DNA of 64,000 nucleotides from JBFWMG01 sp050251715 (GCA_050251715.1 JBFWMG010000008.1:89558-153557), one strand, 5' to 3'; positions 26,693-36,324 are shown, numbered from the stretch's first letter. The notes: a model not told the origin generated them from the letters alone. Made by a program: numbers and translations.

Positions 26693-26693
<1 letters not shown>
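26592..26693 (-). repeat. Palindromic TA-flanked element, copy 2, inside the tol operon
   Basis: A 102-bp copy flanked by TA. On the minus strand it begins GCGCATTGGAGC and ends GATGCTC. It contains a perfect 11-bp palindrome (arms TTGAAATAATG / CATTATTTCAA, loop AAG). The first base provides the G of the TAG stop of tolQ; excision with one TA would give TAA. It sits in the transcribed spacer between tolQ and tolR. Confidence 0.9.
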
Positions 26694-27409
<716 letters not shown>

Positions 27410-27454
27410 GGTGCTATCTCCGTTGCGCCGTGTGCGGGCCGTTCTGCCCCGGCG

Positions 27455-28207
27455 TCATTTTTCCGCGCAGAGGATGAGGTCTTTGCCGACAAAGACGGGA
27501 ATGCTGAGCAGGGCCGCCGCGATGCGTTTGTTGTACGCTATATCGCCGGGTCTGTCTTTGCGATGATTTTCCGCCGACTTTTTGTAGTCGAAAAGGTAGT
27601 ACCGCGTGGCGGCCCAGCACAGGGGCCAGAAGGCCAGCATCAGATAATCGCCCCCCTTCATGCGGCTCGCGCCGTAGCGGGGATTCTTGAAGCCGATTTT
27701 CGTCAGAAAGAAATCGAGTTCCGGCAATCCGATGAGGTTGATATGGCCGTTGCCCATGTGCATGTCCAGATTGAGCGGTGCGCGCAACCCATTGTAAAAG
27801 CATGTGAACAAATGAAAAAGCCGGGAGCGGAACTGGAGCCGGTTGGGAATGGTGGCGATGAGCCTGCCGCCCGGTCGCAGACAGCGCAGGCATTCGCGCA
27901 GCGCGTTGGGGATGTCCTCCAGATGCTCCATGACCTCGCGCATGATGATGACGTCGAACTCCCCGTCCGCAAAGGGCAGGGGGCCGTTGAGGTCCACGAT
28001 GCGCTCGTCGGGCAGGTCGAAGGTCAGGCCGCCGCGTCCGACATTGGACACCACCACGTCATGGCCTTGCCGCACCAGTTCGTGGGCGAGCTCGCCCTTG
28101 CCGCAGCTCGCCTCGTAGATGCGCAACCGCCCTGTGGGAAGGTATTGCCTGATGGCGTCGTCTTTCTTGATGTCCAACGGGTGTTTTTTATGGGGCGTGG
28201 GAGTCAT
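27455..28207 (-). CDS. SAM-dependent methyltransferase (UbiE/Methyltransf_11 type)
   Basis: 250 residues from the ATG at 28207. SAM-binding motif I is IYEASCGKGELAHEL (GKG instead of the usual GxG), followed by VVVSNVGRGG, and by the catalytic-core strand FDVIIMREVMEHLEDIPNAL with the CLRPGGRLIATIPN post-motif. This set is common in methyltransferases acting on lipids, sugars or polyketide-like substrates. The C-terminal 100 residues are aromatic-rich (ATRYYLFDYKKSAENHRKD). It has its own spacer upstream, after the sirtuin gene. The substrate is unknown. Confidence 0.8.
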   Translation of the reverse strand: MTPTPHKKHPLDIKKDDAIRQYLPTGRLRIYEASCGKGELAHELVRQGHDVVVSNVGRGGLTFDLPDERIVDLNGPLPFADGEFDVIIMREVMEHLEDIPNALRECLRCLRPGGRLIATIPNRLQFRSRLFHLFTCFYNGLRAPLNLDMHMGNGHINLIGLPELDFFLTKIGFKNPRYGASRMKGGDYLMLAFWPLCWAATRYYLFDYKKSAENHRKDRPGDIAYNKRIAAALLSIPVFVGKDLILCAEK

Positions 28208-28278
28208 GTGTCCGGATATTGGGGTTGGAGGTGGGCGGCCTGCGCCGCTCTGACGGGCACAGAGTATAGGCGCAAAGC

Positions 28279-29046
28279 TTACGACAACACAAGGGTCTTG
28301 AGGGCGGGCAAAACCTGTTCGCAGGGGGCGTCGAACCGCACGTCGGCCAGGGGGCCGTATTCGGTGCGCCCGAGGTTTATTTCCATGACCTTGCCGCCGT
28401 GGCGCTTGACCTCGTAGGGGATGGTGTTGGCAGGAGCCACCTCGCCCGAGGTGCCCACAATGACGCACAGGTCGGCGCGCTGCGCCAGATCAAAGCTCTC
28501 GCTCAGGGCGGCGCGGGGTATGGCCTCGCCGAAAAACACGAAGTCGGGCCGGATGACGCCCCCGCAGCCGCAACGCCACGGCAGGTCCGCGCTGGTCAGC
28601 GCCCTGGCCAGGTCCGGGTCGTGCGGCTCGCGGCAGGATTGGCAGTAATAGCGTGCGCCACTGCCGTGGAATTCGATGACCCGTTCCGATCCGGCCGCCT
28701 GATGCAGGCTGTCGATGTTCTGGGTGATGATCGCGTCGAGCCGGCCCGCGGCCTCCAAGGCGGCCAGCGCCTCGTGGGCCGGGTTGGGCCTGGCCGCGCC
28801 GAACAGCTTGGCCGCGTCGAGCAGGAATTCCCACACGCGGCGCGGCGAGCGGCGCAGGGCGTCGATGGTGGCCACCTCCATGGGATCGAAGCGGGTCCAC
28901 AGGCCGCCGGGGCTGCGGAAGTCCGGGATGCCGCTGGGCACGGACACGCCCGCGCCCGTGAGCGCGATGACATGGCGGCTGGAACGCCACAAGGCAGCGG
29001 CCTGGGCCGCTGCCTCGCTATGTTCTTTTTTGTGTGAAAATGTCAT
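28279..29046 (-). CDS. NAD-dependent protein deacylase (sirtuin family)
   Basis: 255 residues from the ATG at 29046; the open frame upstream belongs to the antisense of the PHP gene. Sirtuin motifs: VIALTGAGVSVPSGIPDFRS (NAD binding), ITQNIDSLHQ, the catalytic His in IEFHGS, a zinc-binding Cys set (CQSC and CGCGG) and VGTSGEVAPANTIP. These enzymes remove acetyl or other acyl groups from lysine using NAD. The order in the cluster is PHP gene, sirtuin, methyltransferase, all on the same strand with small gaps. Confidence 0.9.
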   Translation of the reverse strand: MTFSHKKEHSEAAAQAAALWRSSRHVIALTGAGVSVPSGIPDFRSPGGLWTRFDPMEVATIDALRRSPRRVWEFLLDAAKLFGAARPNPAHEALAALEAAGRLDAIITQNIDSLHQAAGSERVIEFHGSGARYYCQSCREPHDPDLARALTSADLPWRCGCGGVIRPDFVFFGEAIPRAALSESFDLAQRADLCVIVGTSGEVAPANTIPYEVKRHGGKVMEINLGRTEYGPLADVRFDAPCEQVLPALKTLVLS

Positions 29047-29075
29047 ATCCCTCTCCAGGGGAGCGGGGGGCGGGG

Positions 29076-29741
29076 CTACTTGCGCCGCAGCCGCGCGATC
29101 ATGGTGCGCACCAGTTCGCGGGAGTTGGCCTCGGCGGCGCGGCATTCCTCCTCGTTCAACCCCGCGCCCAGGGCCACGGCGCGGCGCATCTCGCGGGAAA
29201 TCCAGTCGCCGGGGGCGTGGGCGTCGTTGTTGATGACGAGCTTGGCGCCGTACTGGCGGGCCAGGGCGGCCACATGGCCGTTGGTCAGGCTGTGCCCCTT
29301 GCGCGTGGTGATTTCGAGGTACACGCCGCGTTCCGCCGCCAGCTTGGCCTCCTCGGGGGTGATGAGGCCAGGGTGGGCCAGGATGTCGCAGCCCGCCTCG
29401 ATGGCGGCCAGGTTCGTGCCCTGTTCCACGGGTTCGACGATGGTTTCGCCATGCACGACCACGAGCTGCGCGCCAAAGTCGCGCACGGTTTCGATCATGC
29501 GCGGGATGAGGCCGGGCGGCACATGGGTGATCTCCACGCCGCAGAACAGGTCGATGCCGAGAAAGGGTGAGTAGTTGGTGGACACGCGGCAGATGTTGTC
29601 CAGTATGAGCGGCAGGTTGGAGTCGTCGCAGTGGTCGGTGAAGCACATGGCCTCATAGCCCGCGACCTTGGCGCGGCGGGCGGCCTCGGTGGGGATGAGG
29701 ACGCCGTCGCTGAATGTCGTATGGGTGTGCAGATCTATCAT
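29076..29741 (-). CDS. PHP-domain phosphoesterase
   Basis: 221 residues. The metal-binding histidines and aspartates of the PHP fold are all visible: DLHTHTTFSDG at the N-terminus, FTDHCDDSN, EITHVP, VVHGETI, ILAHPG and NNDAHAPGDW. Related enzymes are histidinol phosphatase (HisK-like) and nucleotide phosphoesterases. Length is normal. It lies 18 bases downstream of the bifunctional-nuclease-family gene, so both are probably cotranscribed. Which substrate it acts on cannot be told from sequence. Confidence 0.88.
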   Translation of the reverse strand: MIDLHTHTTFSDGVLIPTEAARRAKVAGYEAMCFTDHCDDSNLPLILDNICRVSTNYSPFLGIDLFCGVEITHVPPGLIPRMIETVRDFGAQLVVVHGETIVEPVEQGTNLAAIEAGCDILAHPGLITPEEAKLAAERGVYLEITTRKGHSLTNGHVAALARQYGAKLVINNDAHAPGDWISREMRRAVALGAGLNEEECRAAEANSRELVRTMIARLRRK

Positions 29742-29759
29742 GGCAGCGCGCCCCTCGCG

Positions 29760-30248
29760 TCACATCTTGTATTTGGTTTCATCCGGGCCCAGGCTGTCCA
29801 GCAGCTCCTTCCACTTGTCCTCGTCGTCGCTGGTGACCACGGCGCCGGGCTGCTTGCCCTTGGCCGCGTTGGTCAGCACGTCCTCGCTCACGGAAATGGG
29901 CACGGCGGCCCGCAGCGCCAGGGCGATGGCGTCGGAGGGGCGGCAGTCGATCCGTTTCTTCGTGCCGCCCTGCATCACTTCCAGTTCGGCGTAGTAGGTG
30001 CCCTCGCGGATATCCACCACGTCCACGCCGGTCACCCGCCAGTCCAGGGCGGTTATGGTGCGCAGGAGCAGGTCGTGCGTCATGGGCCGGGGCAGCTCCA
30101 CGCCGTTGAGCGCAAGTGAGATGGCCATGGCCTCCATGGCGCCGATCCAAATGGGCAGCACCCGGCTTTCGTCCTGGTCTTTCAGGATGAGCACCGGAAC
30201 CTGGGAATCCTCGTCAAGGGCAAGTCCGAATACCTTCATGACTACCAT
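29760..30248 (-). CDS. Bifunctional nuclease family protein (DUF151)
   Basis: 162 residues from the ATG at 30248 (GGAAGG six bases upstream); a second ATG at 30239 is also possible. Family blocks: VPVLILKDQDESRVLPIWIG near the N-terminus, RPMTHDLLLRTITALDWRV, and RIDCRPSDAIALALRAAVPI near residue 115. The C-terminal tail is acidic and Lys-rich (DDEDKWKELLDSLG). Members have been described as RNases/DNases in plants; in bacteria the role is not settled. Its start overlaps the stop of miaB (ATGGTAG), so the two are coupled. Confidence 0.88.
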   Translation of the reverse strand: MVVMKVFGLALDEDSQVPVLILKDQDESRVLPIWIGAMEAMAISLALNGVELPRPMTHDLLLRTITALDWRVTGVDVVDIREGTYYAELEVMQGGTKKRIDCRPSDAIALALRAAVPISVSEDVLTNAAKGKQPGAVVTSDDEDKWKELLDSLGPDETKYKM

Positions 30249-31594
30249 GGCGTACCTTCCAGTGTTCCAATTAATGAGTGCTTTTTCGCGTCGGCGATGC
30301 GTACCGCCGCGCATTTTCCCGTCATATCGCCGCATGCCGCCGGACACGCCACGTTGACCACGTGGTTGTACGGATCGCGTCCGCGCCAGGCGTCCATGTC
30401 CGTGTCGTCCTGTTTTCTGCTGGCTCCTTCAAACAATACCACGGCATGCTTACCTAGCATAGCGGCCAAGGTCTCGTTTGTGAAGCTGTTTTGCAGTTCT
30501 TGTAGCGTCATCAACCGCGCGGCGGCCTCGTCCTGGGGCACCTTGGGCGACATCCTCTCGGCGCGCACGCCGGGCCGGTCGGAATAGCGGAAGGAAAAAC
30601 TCGTGGCGTAGCGCACCCGCTCCATGGCGTCCAGGGTGGCGCGAAAGTCCGCGTCGGTCTCGCCGGGAAAGCCCACGATGAGGTCGGTGGACAGTTCGAT
30701 GTCGGGCCTGGCCGCGCGCAGCTTGTCCACCAGCCCGAAGTAGCGGGCGGTGTCGTACTTGCGGCCCATGGCCGCGAGCACCGCGTCGGAACCGGATTGC
30801 AGGGGCAGGTGCAGCTGCGGGCACAGGTTGTCCAGCTCGCCGAAAAGCCCGATGACCTCGTCGGCCAGATCCTTGGGATGGGAGGTGGTGAAGCGCAGCC
30901 TTTCCAGCCCGTCAATGGCCGCCACCTGCCGCAGCAGATGGGCAAAGGATGTGCCGTCGCCGTGGCTGTCGAGGCCGAAACTGTTCACGTTCTGGCCCAG
31001 CAGGGTGATTTCGCGCGCACCGCGCGCCACATGCCTGCGGCATTCGTCCAGCACCGAGGGGGCGCTACGCGATTTTTGCCTGCCGCGCACATAGGGCACG
31101 ATGCAGTAGGCGCAGAAATTGTCGCATCCCTGCATGATGTTGACGAAAACCTGGGCCGGGCCGCGCGTGTCGCCGTGCAGGGCGGGGTCGCGCTCCACGT
31201 ATTCTTCGGTAAAGTCGAGCAGCGACAGGCGCAGGCCGGGTTCGCGCATGAGCCGTTCGATGGCCTGGGGCGCCATGGCCACGCCGTCGGTGCCGAACAC
31301 CAGGCGCACAAAGGGAAACCGTTCCCAGAAGCCCAGGCCTATCTGCTGCGCCACGCAGCCGCCCACGGCCACGAACATGCCGGGATTGTGCTGGTCGCGG
31401 ATGGCGCCCAGGCGGCCCAGCTGGCTGTAGACCTTGAGTTCGGGCTTTTCGCGCACGCTGCATGTGTTGACGATGACCACGTCGGCCTCTTCGGGCGGCG
31501 CCAGGCTGAAGCCGCGCTGTGCAAGGGCGCGGCCGAGCCAGTCCGAATCGTGGACGTTCATCTGGCAGCCGAAGGTGATGATATGGCATTTCAT
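30242..31594 (-). CDS. miaB: tRNA-2-methylthio-N6-dimethylallyladenosine synthase MiaB
   Basis: 450 residues from the ATG at 31594. Three domains are visible: N-terminal UPF0004 methylthiotransferase domain with MKCHIITFGCQMNVHDSDWL and VNTCSVREKPELKVYSQLGR, radical-SAM core with GCDNFCAYC near residue 153, and a C-terminal TRAM-like RNA-binding domain (NHVVNVACPAA). It converts i6A37 of tRNA to ms2i6A37. The full set of Cys in both Fe-S sites is present (C10, C46 and C80 by the usual pattern, plus CxxxCxxC). A 130-base gap separates it from the kinase gene upstream. Confidence 0.95.
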   Translation of the reverse strand: MKCHIITFGCQMNVHDSDWLGRALAQRGFSLAPPEEADVVIVNTCSVREKPELKVYSQLGRLGAIRDQHNPGMFVAVGGCVAQQIGLGFWERFPFVRLVFGTDGVAMAPQAIERLMREPGLRLSLLDFTEEYVERDPALHGDTRGPAQVFVNIMQGCDNFCAYCIVPYVRGRQKSRSAPSVLDECRRHVARGAREITLLGQNVNSFGLDSHGDGTSFAHLLRQVAAIDGLERLRFTTSHPKDLADEVIGLFGELDNLCPQLHLPLQSGSDAVLAAMGRKYDTARYFGLVDKLRAARPDIELSTDLIVGFPGETDADFRATLDAMERVRYATSFSFRYSDRPGVRAERMSPKVPQDEAAARLMTLQELQNSFTNETLAAMLGKHAVVLFEGASRKQDDTDMDAWRGRDPYNHVVNVACPAACGDMTGKCAAVRIADAKKHSLIGTLEGTPW

Positions 31595-31682
31595 GGTCTG
31601 GATGCGGTGCGCCTGGAGTGGATTCGGAACGCCAAAACGCGGGCCGTTTCGGCGCATTATGCGCTTTCGCGCGGCTGGTCAA

Positions 31683-31708
31683 GCCCGGCGCGCCTGCGCG
31701 CGCCGGGC
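31683..31708. other. Strong GC hairpin between miaB and the PfkB gene
   Basis: Perfect 11-bp inverted repeat GCCCGGCGCGC / GCGCGCCGGGC with a 4-base loop, 18 bases after the kinase-gene stop. No T run follows on either strand, so it is at most a factor-assisted terminator or an mRNA-stabilising hairpin. Confidence 0.6.
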
Positions 31709-31726
31709 CATGGGCTATTGATGGGG

Positions 31727-32662
31727 CTACAGGTCGCCAAAGTTCTCGCGCACGCGCTGCCAGAACGCCTCGGACGTGAAGGAGTGTTCCTGCGTGCCGC
31801 GCTGTTCCACGCAGTAGGCGGCGCATACCGACCCGAGACGGCCCGCGGCGGGCAGGGATTTGCCCAGGGCGAGTCCCTTGAGCAGGCCCGCGCGGTAGGC
31901 GTCGCCCGCGCCGGTGGGGTCGAGATTGCGGTTGATCGTGGCTGGCGGGATGACGTGCTGGCTGCTGTTTTCCGCGATGACCGAGCCCTTTTCGCCCAGG
32001 GTGGTGATGAGCGCGCCGGTCAGCGCCAACAGCCCGTTGCGGGACAGGCCGGTGGCCTTCAGGACCATCTCCAGTTCATAGTCGTTGGTGACCAGGGCAA
32101 AGGAGCCCCGGATGGCGTCGATGAGCTGCTGCCCGGTGAACACGGGGATCTGCTGGCCGGGGTCGAAGATGAAGGGGATGCCCATCTGGCGGTAGGCCTC
32201 GGCGTATTCCATCATGTCCGAGGCGTTGCCCGGCGACAGAATGGCGATGCTCTTGGCCGTGGGATCCACGTCGGGGAAGGTGTAGCGCGAGCGGTGCTTC
32301 ATGGCGCCGGGGTTGAAACCGGTGATCTGGTTGTCCGACTGGTCGGTGGTGATGTACGCGCCCGCCGTGAATTCGCCGTCGATGACGCGGATGCCGGAGA
32401 CCGGCAGGCCCATGGCCAGCATGCGGTCGCGGTAGGGGCCAAAGTCCTTGCCCACGGCGGCCAGCACCACGGGCTTCTCGTCCAGCATGGCCAGGTTGTA
32501 GGCTATGTTGCCGGCCGTGCCGCCGCATTTCTCGTCCAGGCCGTCCACCAGGAAGCAGACGTTCAGGATATGGATCTTGTCAGGCAGGATGTGATCGGAA
32601 AATTTGCCCGGAAAGGTCATGATCCTGTCAAAGGCCAGTGACCCGGACACGTAAATATTCAT
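31727..32662 (-). CDS. PfkB-family carbohydrate/nucleoside kinase
   Basis: 311 residues. PfkB signatures: N-terminal GGTAGNIAYNLAMLDEKPVV (PfkB motif 1) and C-terminal NRNLDPTGAGDAYRAGLLKG (PfkB motif 2, with the catalytic Asp and the anion hole). The N-terminal lid strand (MNIYVSGSLAFDRIMTFPGK) is of the adenosine-kinase/ribokinase kind. The actual substrate could be adenosine, ribose or another sugar; adenosine kinase-like proteins share the IYVSGSLAFD opening. It ends 12 bases before the cutA start on the same strand, so both belong to one unit. Confidence 0.88.
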   Translation of the reverse strand: MNIYVSGSLAFDRIMTFPGKFSDHILPDKIHILNVCFLVDGLDEKCGGTAGNIAYNLAMLDEKPVVLAAVGKDFGPYRDRMLAMGLPVSGIRVIDGEFTAGAYITTDQSDNQITGFNPGAMKHRSRYTFPDVDPTAKSIAILSPGNASDMMEYAEAYRQMGIPFIFDPGQQIPVFTGQQLIDAIRGSFALVTNDYELEMVLKATGLSRNGLLALTGALITTLGEKGSVIAENSSQHVIPPATINRNLDPTGAGDAYRAGLLKGLALGKSLPAAGRLGSVCAAYCVEQRGTQEHSFTSEAFWQRVRENFGDL

Positions 32663-32674
32663 CGGCGTTTCTCC

Positions 32675-33001
32675 TTATTCGCTTGCCCGGGAGGTCTCGT
32701 CCCGGATCCAGTCCAGAAAGGCGGCGTTGCCGTCCACAATCGGTAGGGCTGCGATACACGGTACCTCGTAGCTGTGCAACCGTTGTACCGCGGTGGTCAG
32801 GGCGTCCATGCGGCTGCGGGTGGTCTTGGCCACCAGCACCGCCTCGTCGCCGGTCCGCACCGCGCCGTCCCACCAATAGAACGAGCGCATGCCGGGCAGC
32901 ACATTGACGCACGCGGCAAGCCTTGCCTCCACCAGCGCCCTGCCGATACGTTCCGCCTCGGCGGTGTCGGCGGCGGTCATATAGACGAAAAGGGGTTCCA
33001 T
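32675..33001 (-). CDS. cutA: Divalent-cation tolerance protein CutA
   Basis: 108 residues, the usual size. CutA forms stable trimers. Blocks seen: TAADTAEAERIGRALVEARL, AACVNVLPGMRSFYWWDGAV and the KTTRSRMDALTTAVQRLHSY segment followed by PCIAALPI and FLDWIRDE. It may bind copper, but its physiological role is unclear. It lies 12 bases upstream of the PfkB gene and 8 bases downstream of a small cytochrome c gene. Confidence 0.93.
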   Translation of the reverse strand: MEPLFVYMTAADTAEAERIGRALVEARLAACVNVLPGMRSFYWWDGAVRTGDEAVLVAKTTRSRMDALTTAVQRLHSYEVPCIAALPIVDGNAAFLDWIRDETSRASE

Positions 33002-33009
33002 GGCCGCGC

Positions 33010-33312
33010 CTACTTGCCGCACACGTCGGGCGCGCCCTTGGGCAGGCCGTCCAGGTGGGTGGCCAGGGCCGAGACCTCGGCGTCGGTGAGGGCGGGCATG
33101 CCGTAGGCGATCATGAGGCGGATCGTCTTTTCCCAGCGGGGATTGGGCGTGCCCACGCGGGCGCAGAGGTTGCGCAGGCTGTGGCAGCGCCGGCAACGGT
33201 CGATGAGGGGTTTGCCGTTGGCGTCCAAGGGCGGGGCGGCAAGGGCCAGGGCGGCCACGGCCACGATCGTGGCCAGGCAGAAGGCGCAAATGGCGGCGGG
33301 CATGGTACGCAT
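33010..33312 (-). CDS. Small periplasmic c-type cytochrome
   Basis: 100 residues from the ATG at 33312 (AGGAG seven bases upstream). A signal peptide (AAICAFCLATIVAVAALALA) precedes one haem-binding motif CRRCH near residue 40, with a possible axial Met in GMPALTDAEVSALATHL, as in class I cytochromes. The residue order haem motif, then GMP, then C-terminal helix matches the single-haem cytochrome c family. It probably carries electrons in the periplasm; no partner oxidoreductase is nearby. It heads the cutA-PfkB unit on the minus strand. Confidence 0.8.
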   Translation of the reverse strand: MRTMPAAICAFCLATIVAVAALALAAPPLDANGKPLIDRCRRCHSLRNLCARVGTPNPRWEKTIRLMIAYGMPALTDAEVSALATHLDGLPKGAPDVCGK

Positions 33313-33433
33313 GGGCGGTCTCCTGGTTTTTGGATGATGCCTTGGCACTGTAGAAGAGGATACAAAAAAACAGCCCGCTTGTCTTCATGCGCCGGGTGCG
33401 CTACCCGGGGGGCGGACAGCACAAGGAGGCTTT

Positions 33434-34069
33434 ATGCGGCGAAAAGAGCGTGCGGCACTGGTTTTGGACCGGTTGCGGCAACGGTACCCCACACCGGGGT
33501 CGCACCTGGACTGGCGGACGCCGTGGGAGTTGCTCGCGGCCACGGCGTTGGCCGCCCAGTGCACGGACGCGCGCGTCAATTCGGTCACGCCCACGCTCTT
33601 TGCCCGCTGGCCGGGCACGGCGGCCATGGCCGGGGCGGACCTGGCCGAGGTGGAGGCCGTGGTGCGGCCCACGGGCTTTTACCGCAACAAGGCCAAAAAC
33701 CTGGTGGTCGCGGCGGCGCGCATCGAGGCGGTGTACGGCGGCGAGGTGCCGCGCACCATGGAAGAGCTGATTACCCTGGCGGGCGTGGCGCGCAAGACCG
33801 CCAACATCGTGCTGTCCAACGCCTTTGGCATCAATGTGGGACTGGCCGTGGACACGCACGTCAAGCGCATCACCTTTCGCCTGGGGCTCACCACGGCCAC
33901 GGACCCCGTGCCCGTCGAGCGGGATCTCATGCCGCTCTTTCCGCAGGAGGCGTGGGGCGACGTGAACCACATGCTCGTGTTCTTTGGCCGCGAGGTGTGC
34001 GCGGCGCGCACGCCGCGCTGCGAGGCGTGCGAACTGGCCGACATCTGTCCCAGGCAGGGCATGGCGTAG
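33434..34069 (+). CDS. nth: Endonuclease III (DNA glycosylase/AP lyase)
   Basis: 211 residues. The helix-hairpin-helix is LITLAGVARKTANIVLSNAF with the catalytic Lys in GVARKTAN, and the catalytic Asp follows in AVDTHVKRI. The C-terminal 4Fe-4S cluster has C-X6-C-X2-C-X5-C (CAARTPRCEACELADIC). It removes oxidised pyrimidines from DNA and nicks the AP site. A ribosome site AAGGAGG lies about 8 bases before the start. Length and motif spacing are canonical. Confidence 0.96.
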   Translation: MRRKERAALVLDRLRQRYPTPGSHLDWRTPWELLAATALAAQCTDARVNSVTPTLFARWPGTAAMAGADLAEVEAVVRPTGFYRNKAKNLVVAAARIEAVYGGEVPRTMEELITLAGVARKTANIVLSNAFGINVGLAVDTHVKRITFRLGLTTATDPVPVERDLMPLFPQEAWGDVNHMLVFFGREVCAARTPRCEACELADICPRQGMA

Positions 34070-34192
34070 CGGGCCGTCATGATGCGGTCTGCCGCACCGG
34101 CGGCCAGGCTGGGGACATCCCGGCAGGGGCGGGCGTTTCCTTTCCGCGCCGATCATGCTATTTCGGGGCGGCGGCAAGGCCGCACTCAACCC

Positions 34193-35335
34193 ATGCGCAC
34201 CATAGTCCACTGCATCACCAGCCTCGACACCGGGGGCGCGGAAAACGCGCTCCATCGCCTCGTGTCCCGTTTCCCCTCGGTTGCGCCGGGGTGGGAGAGC
34301 CGCGTGGTGTGCCTGTTGCGTCCCGGCCCGGTGGCGGCGCGCATCCGCGCCCTGGGCGTGCCCGTGGAGAGCCTGGGCATGACGCGGGGCATGCCCTCGC
34401 TGGGGGCCATGTGGCGGCTGGTGCGCCTTGTGCGCGCCTGGCGGCCCGCCATCCTGCAAACATGGCTCTACCACGCCGACCTCATGGGGCTGGCTGCGGC
34501 CAAGATGGCGGGCGTGCCCTGCGTGGCCTGGAATCTGCGCTGCTCGCGCATGGACCTGGAGCACTATGGCCGTCTGACCAGGCTGGTGCGCGGGGCGTGC
34601 GCCCGCCTGTCGCCGGTTCCGGCGGCGGTGCTGGCCAATTCCACGGCGGCGCGGGACTATCACGCCGGGTTGGGCTACCGCCCCAGGCGGTTCGAGGTCA
34701 TTCCCAACGGGTTCGACACCGGGGCGTTTTGGCCCGACCCCCGGGCGCGGGCCGCGCTGCGGGCGCGGGTGGGCGCGGGCGAGCACGACATCCTGGTGGG
34801 TCTGGCCGCGCGCTGGGACCACATGAAGGGGCATGAGGTGTTCTGCCGCGCCGCCGGAGCCGCGTTGCAGCGCAACCCCCACCTGCGCTTCGTGCTGTGC
34901 GGCGACGGCATTGCGCCGGACAACGACGCGCTCATGGCCCATGTGCGCGGCGCCGGTCTGGAGGCCGCCGCCACGCTGCTGGGGCGCGTGGACGCCATGG
35001 CCGGATTCTACCCCGGCCTTGACGTGGCCTGCCTGTCCTCGCACGGCGAGAGTTTTCCCAATGTGGTGGGCGAGGCCATGGCCTGCGGCGTGCCGTGCGT
35101 GTGCACCAACGCGGGCGACGCGGCGGCCATTGTCGGCAAGACCGGCATCGTGGCGCCTGTGGGCGATTACGCCGCCCTGGCCCAGGGGATGCTGGACATG
35201 GCCGGGATGGCCGCGCCGGCGCGTGAGGCGCTGGGGCGCGCCGCGCGGGAACGGGTTGTGGCGGCCTATTCCCTGGACGCCATGGCCGCGCGCTACGCCG
35301 CGTTGTATAACGAATTGGCCCCGGAAGGGGCGTGA
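34193..35335 (+). CDS. Glycosyltransferase family 4-like protein
   Basis: 380 residues from the ATG at 34193. The N-terminal domain reads MRTIVHCITSLDTGGAENAL, the usual GT4 opening with GGAE. The C-terminal domain has the sugar-nucleotide-binding region with GLAARWDHMKGHEVF and the family motif SSHGESFPNVVGEAMACGVP (with the E-x7-E pair) followed by GDAAAIVGKTGIVAPVGDYA. It transfers a sugar from a nucleotide donor onto a glycan or lipid; donor and acceptor are unknown. It lies before a methyltransferase-like gene on the same strand with a six-base gap. Confidence 0.92.
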   Translation: MRTIVHCITSLDTGGAENALHRLVSRFPSVAPGWESRVVCLLRPGPVAARIRALGVPVESLGMTRGMPSLGAMWRLVRLVRAWRPAILQTWLYHADLMGLAAAKMAGVPCVAWNLRCSRMDLEHYGRLTRLVRGACARLSPVPAAVLANSTAARDYHAGLGYRPRRFEVIPNGFDTGAFWPDPRARAALRARVGAGEHDILVGLAARWDHMKGHEVFCRAAGAALQRNPHLRFVLCGDGIAPDNDALMAHVRGAGLEAAATLLGRVDAMAGFYPGLDVACLSSHGESFPNVVGEAMACGVPCVCTNAGDAAAIVGKTGIVAPVGDYAALAQGMLDMAGMAAPAREALGRAARERVVAAYSLDAMAARYAALYNELAPEGA

Positions 35336-35341
35336 GGAACC

Positions 35342-36259
35342 ATGCGTCTGCCCGTCAAGTTGAACGCCGCCCGCTGGCCCGCCTGGTGCGGCCGGGTCAT
35401 TGCCCGGTTCCCGGACCCGCGTCCGTTGTGCGACCCTGTCCTGGCGGCGGGCATGGACCGCGCCGCGTTCAGCGCGGCGGTGTCCGCCTTCAAGCTGGGC
35501 ACCACCTGCAAGACCACCGCACCGGGCCGCCACGCCCGCACCGACGCGGCCATCGTGGATATGCTGGCCGGAACCCGGCCTGCCCCTGAAGCCGGAACCG
35601 GGCCCGTCATTGCAGCCGGAACCCGGCCAGTCATTCTGGACGTGGGCGCATCGGACGGCAGCACCTCGCTCGATCTCATGGACGCCCTGGGCGGCCATTT
35701 TTCGGCCTACTGGGTCACGGACCTGCACGTGGCCCTGCGCTGGCGCGACGCGGGCGGCACGCGGTATTTCTATGACCGCGAGGACCGCTGCCAATGCGCG
35801 GTGGACGACCGCTTCCTGTACTACGCGGATTATGCGGACGGGATATGGCCGTTGGGGGACATGGCGCGCCGCGTGCTGGACCGCGCGCCGCAGGTGGGAG
35901 ACCATGCCCCGGCGGCCAGCGTGGTGCAGCCCGAACTGGTGCGCCGCGCCGCCACGGACGAGCGGGTGCGGGTGGCCGAGCATGACGTGTTCACCCCCTG
36001 GACCGGGCCTCGGGCCGACTGCATCAAGGCGGCCAACGTGCTCAACCGCGACTATTTTCCCGACGCCATGATCGTGGCCGCGCTGGGCCATCTGCTGGCC
36101 GCGCTCGCGCCGGGCGGGGTACTGTGCGTCATCGACAACCGGGATGTGGAAAAGGCCACGTTGTTCCGCCGCGAGGAGCGCGACGGCGCGGCCCGCCTGG
36201 TGGAGGCGCGCCGCGTGGGCGCGGGCACGGAAATAGCCGATCTGGCCCTGCGCGCGTAA
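35342..36259 (+). CDS. Methyltransferase-like protein
   Basis: 305 residues. A Rossmann-like region ILDVGASDGSTSLDLMDAL (residues about 98-116) is a SAM-binding motif I. Further on, the sequence DCIKAANVLNRDYFPDAMIV followed by LLAALAPGGVLCVIDNRDVE resembles motifs IV to post-IV of class I methyltransferases. Residues about 76-97 carry a short repeat (AGTRP-APE-AGTGPVIA-AGTRPVI) with matching DNA repeats GCCGGAACC at about 35568-35630. The pair with the glycosyltransferase suggests sugar or glycolipid modification, but this is inference. Confidence 0.7.
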   Translation: MRLPVKLNAARWPAWCGRVIARFPDPRPLCDPVLAAGMDRAAFSAAVSAFKLGTTCKTTAPGRHARTDAAIVDMLAGTRPAPEAGTGPVIAAGTRPVILDVGASDGSTSLDLMDALGGHFSAYWVTDLHVALRWRDAGGTRYFYDREDRCQCAVDDRFLYYADYADGIWPLGDMARRVLDRAPQVGDHAPAASVVQPELVRRAATDERVRVAEHDVFTPWTGPRADCIKAANVLNRDYFPDAMIVAALGHLLAALAPGGVLCVIDNRDVEKATLFRREERDGAARLVEARRVGAGTEIADLALRA

Positions 36260-36324
36260 GGAATCCAAGCCCCGGCCCCGCAGCCAAGGAGGCTCGCTGG
36301 CGGCGCGGCGGGAGATGCGTGCGC

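Noticed and set aside
31683..31708. GC hairpin considered as an intrinsic terminator
   Set aside because: No U run follows on either strand; kept only as an inverted repeat.
33401..36268. A 955-codon open frame on the minus strand, and similar long frames such as 49110-52382 plus and 5889-7826 minus
   Set aside because: They are antisense to well-supported genes (nth, the glycosyltransferase, the two-component pair, flgK). They are rich in His, Arg, Gly and Ala, have no family motifs, and are explained by strong third-position GC bias.
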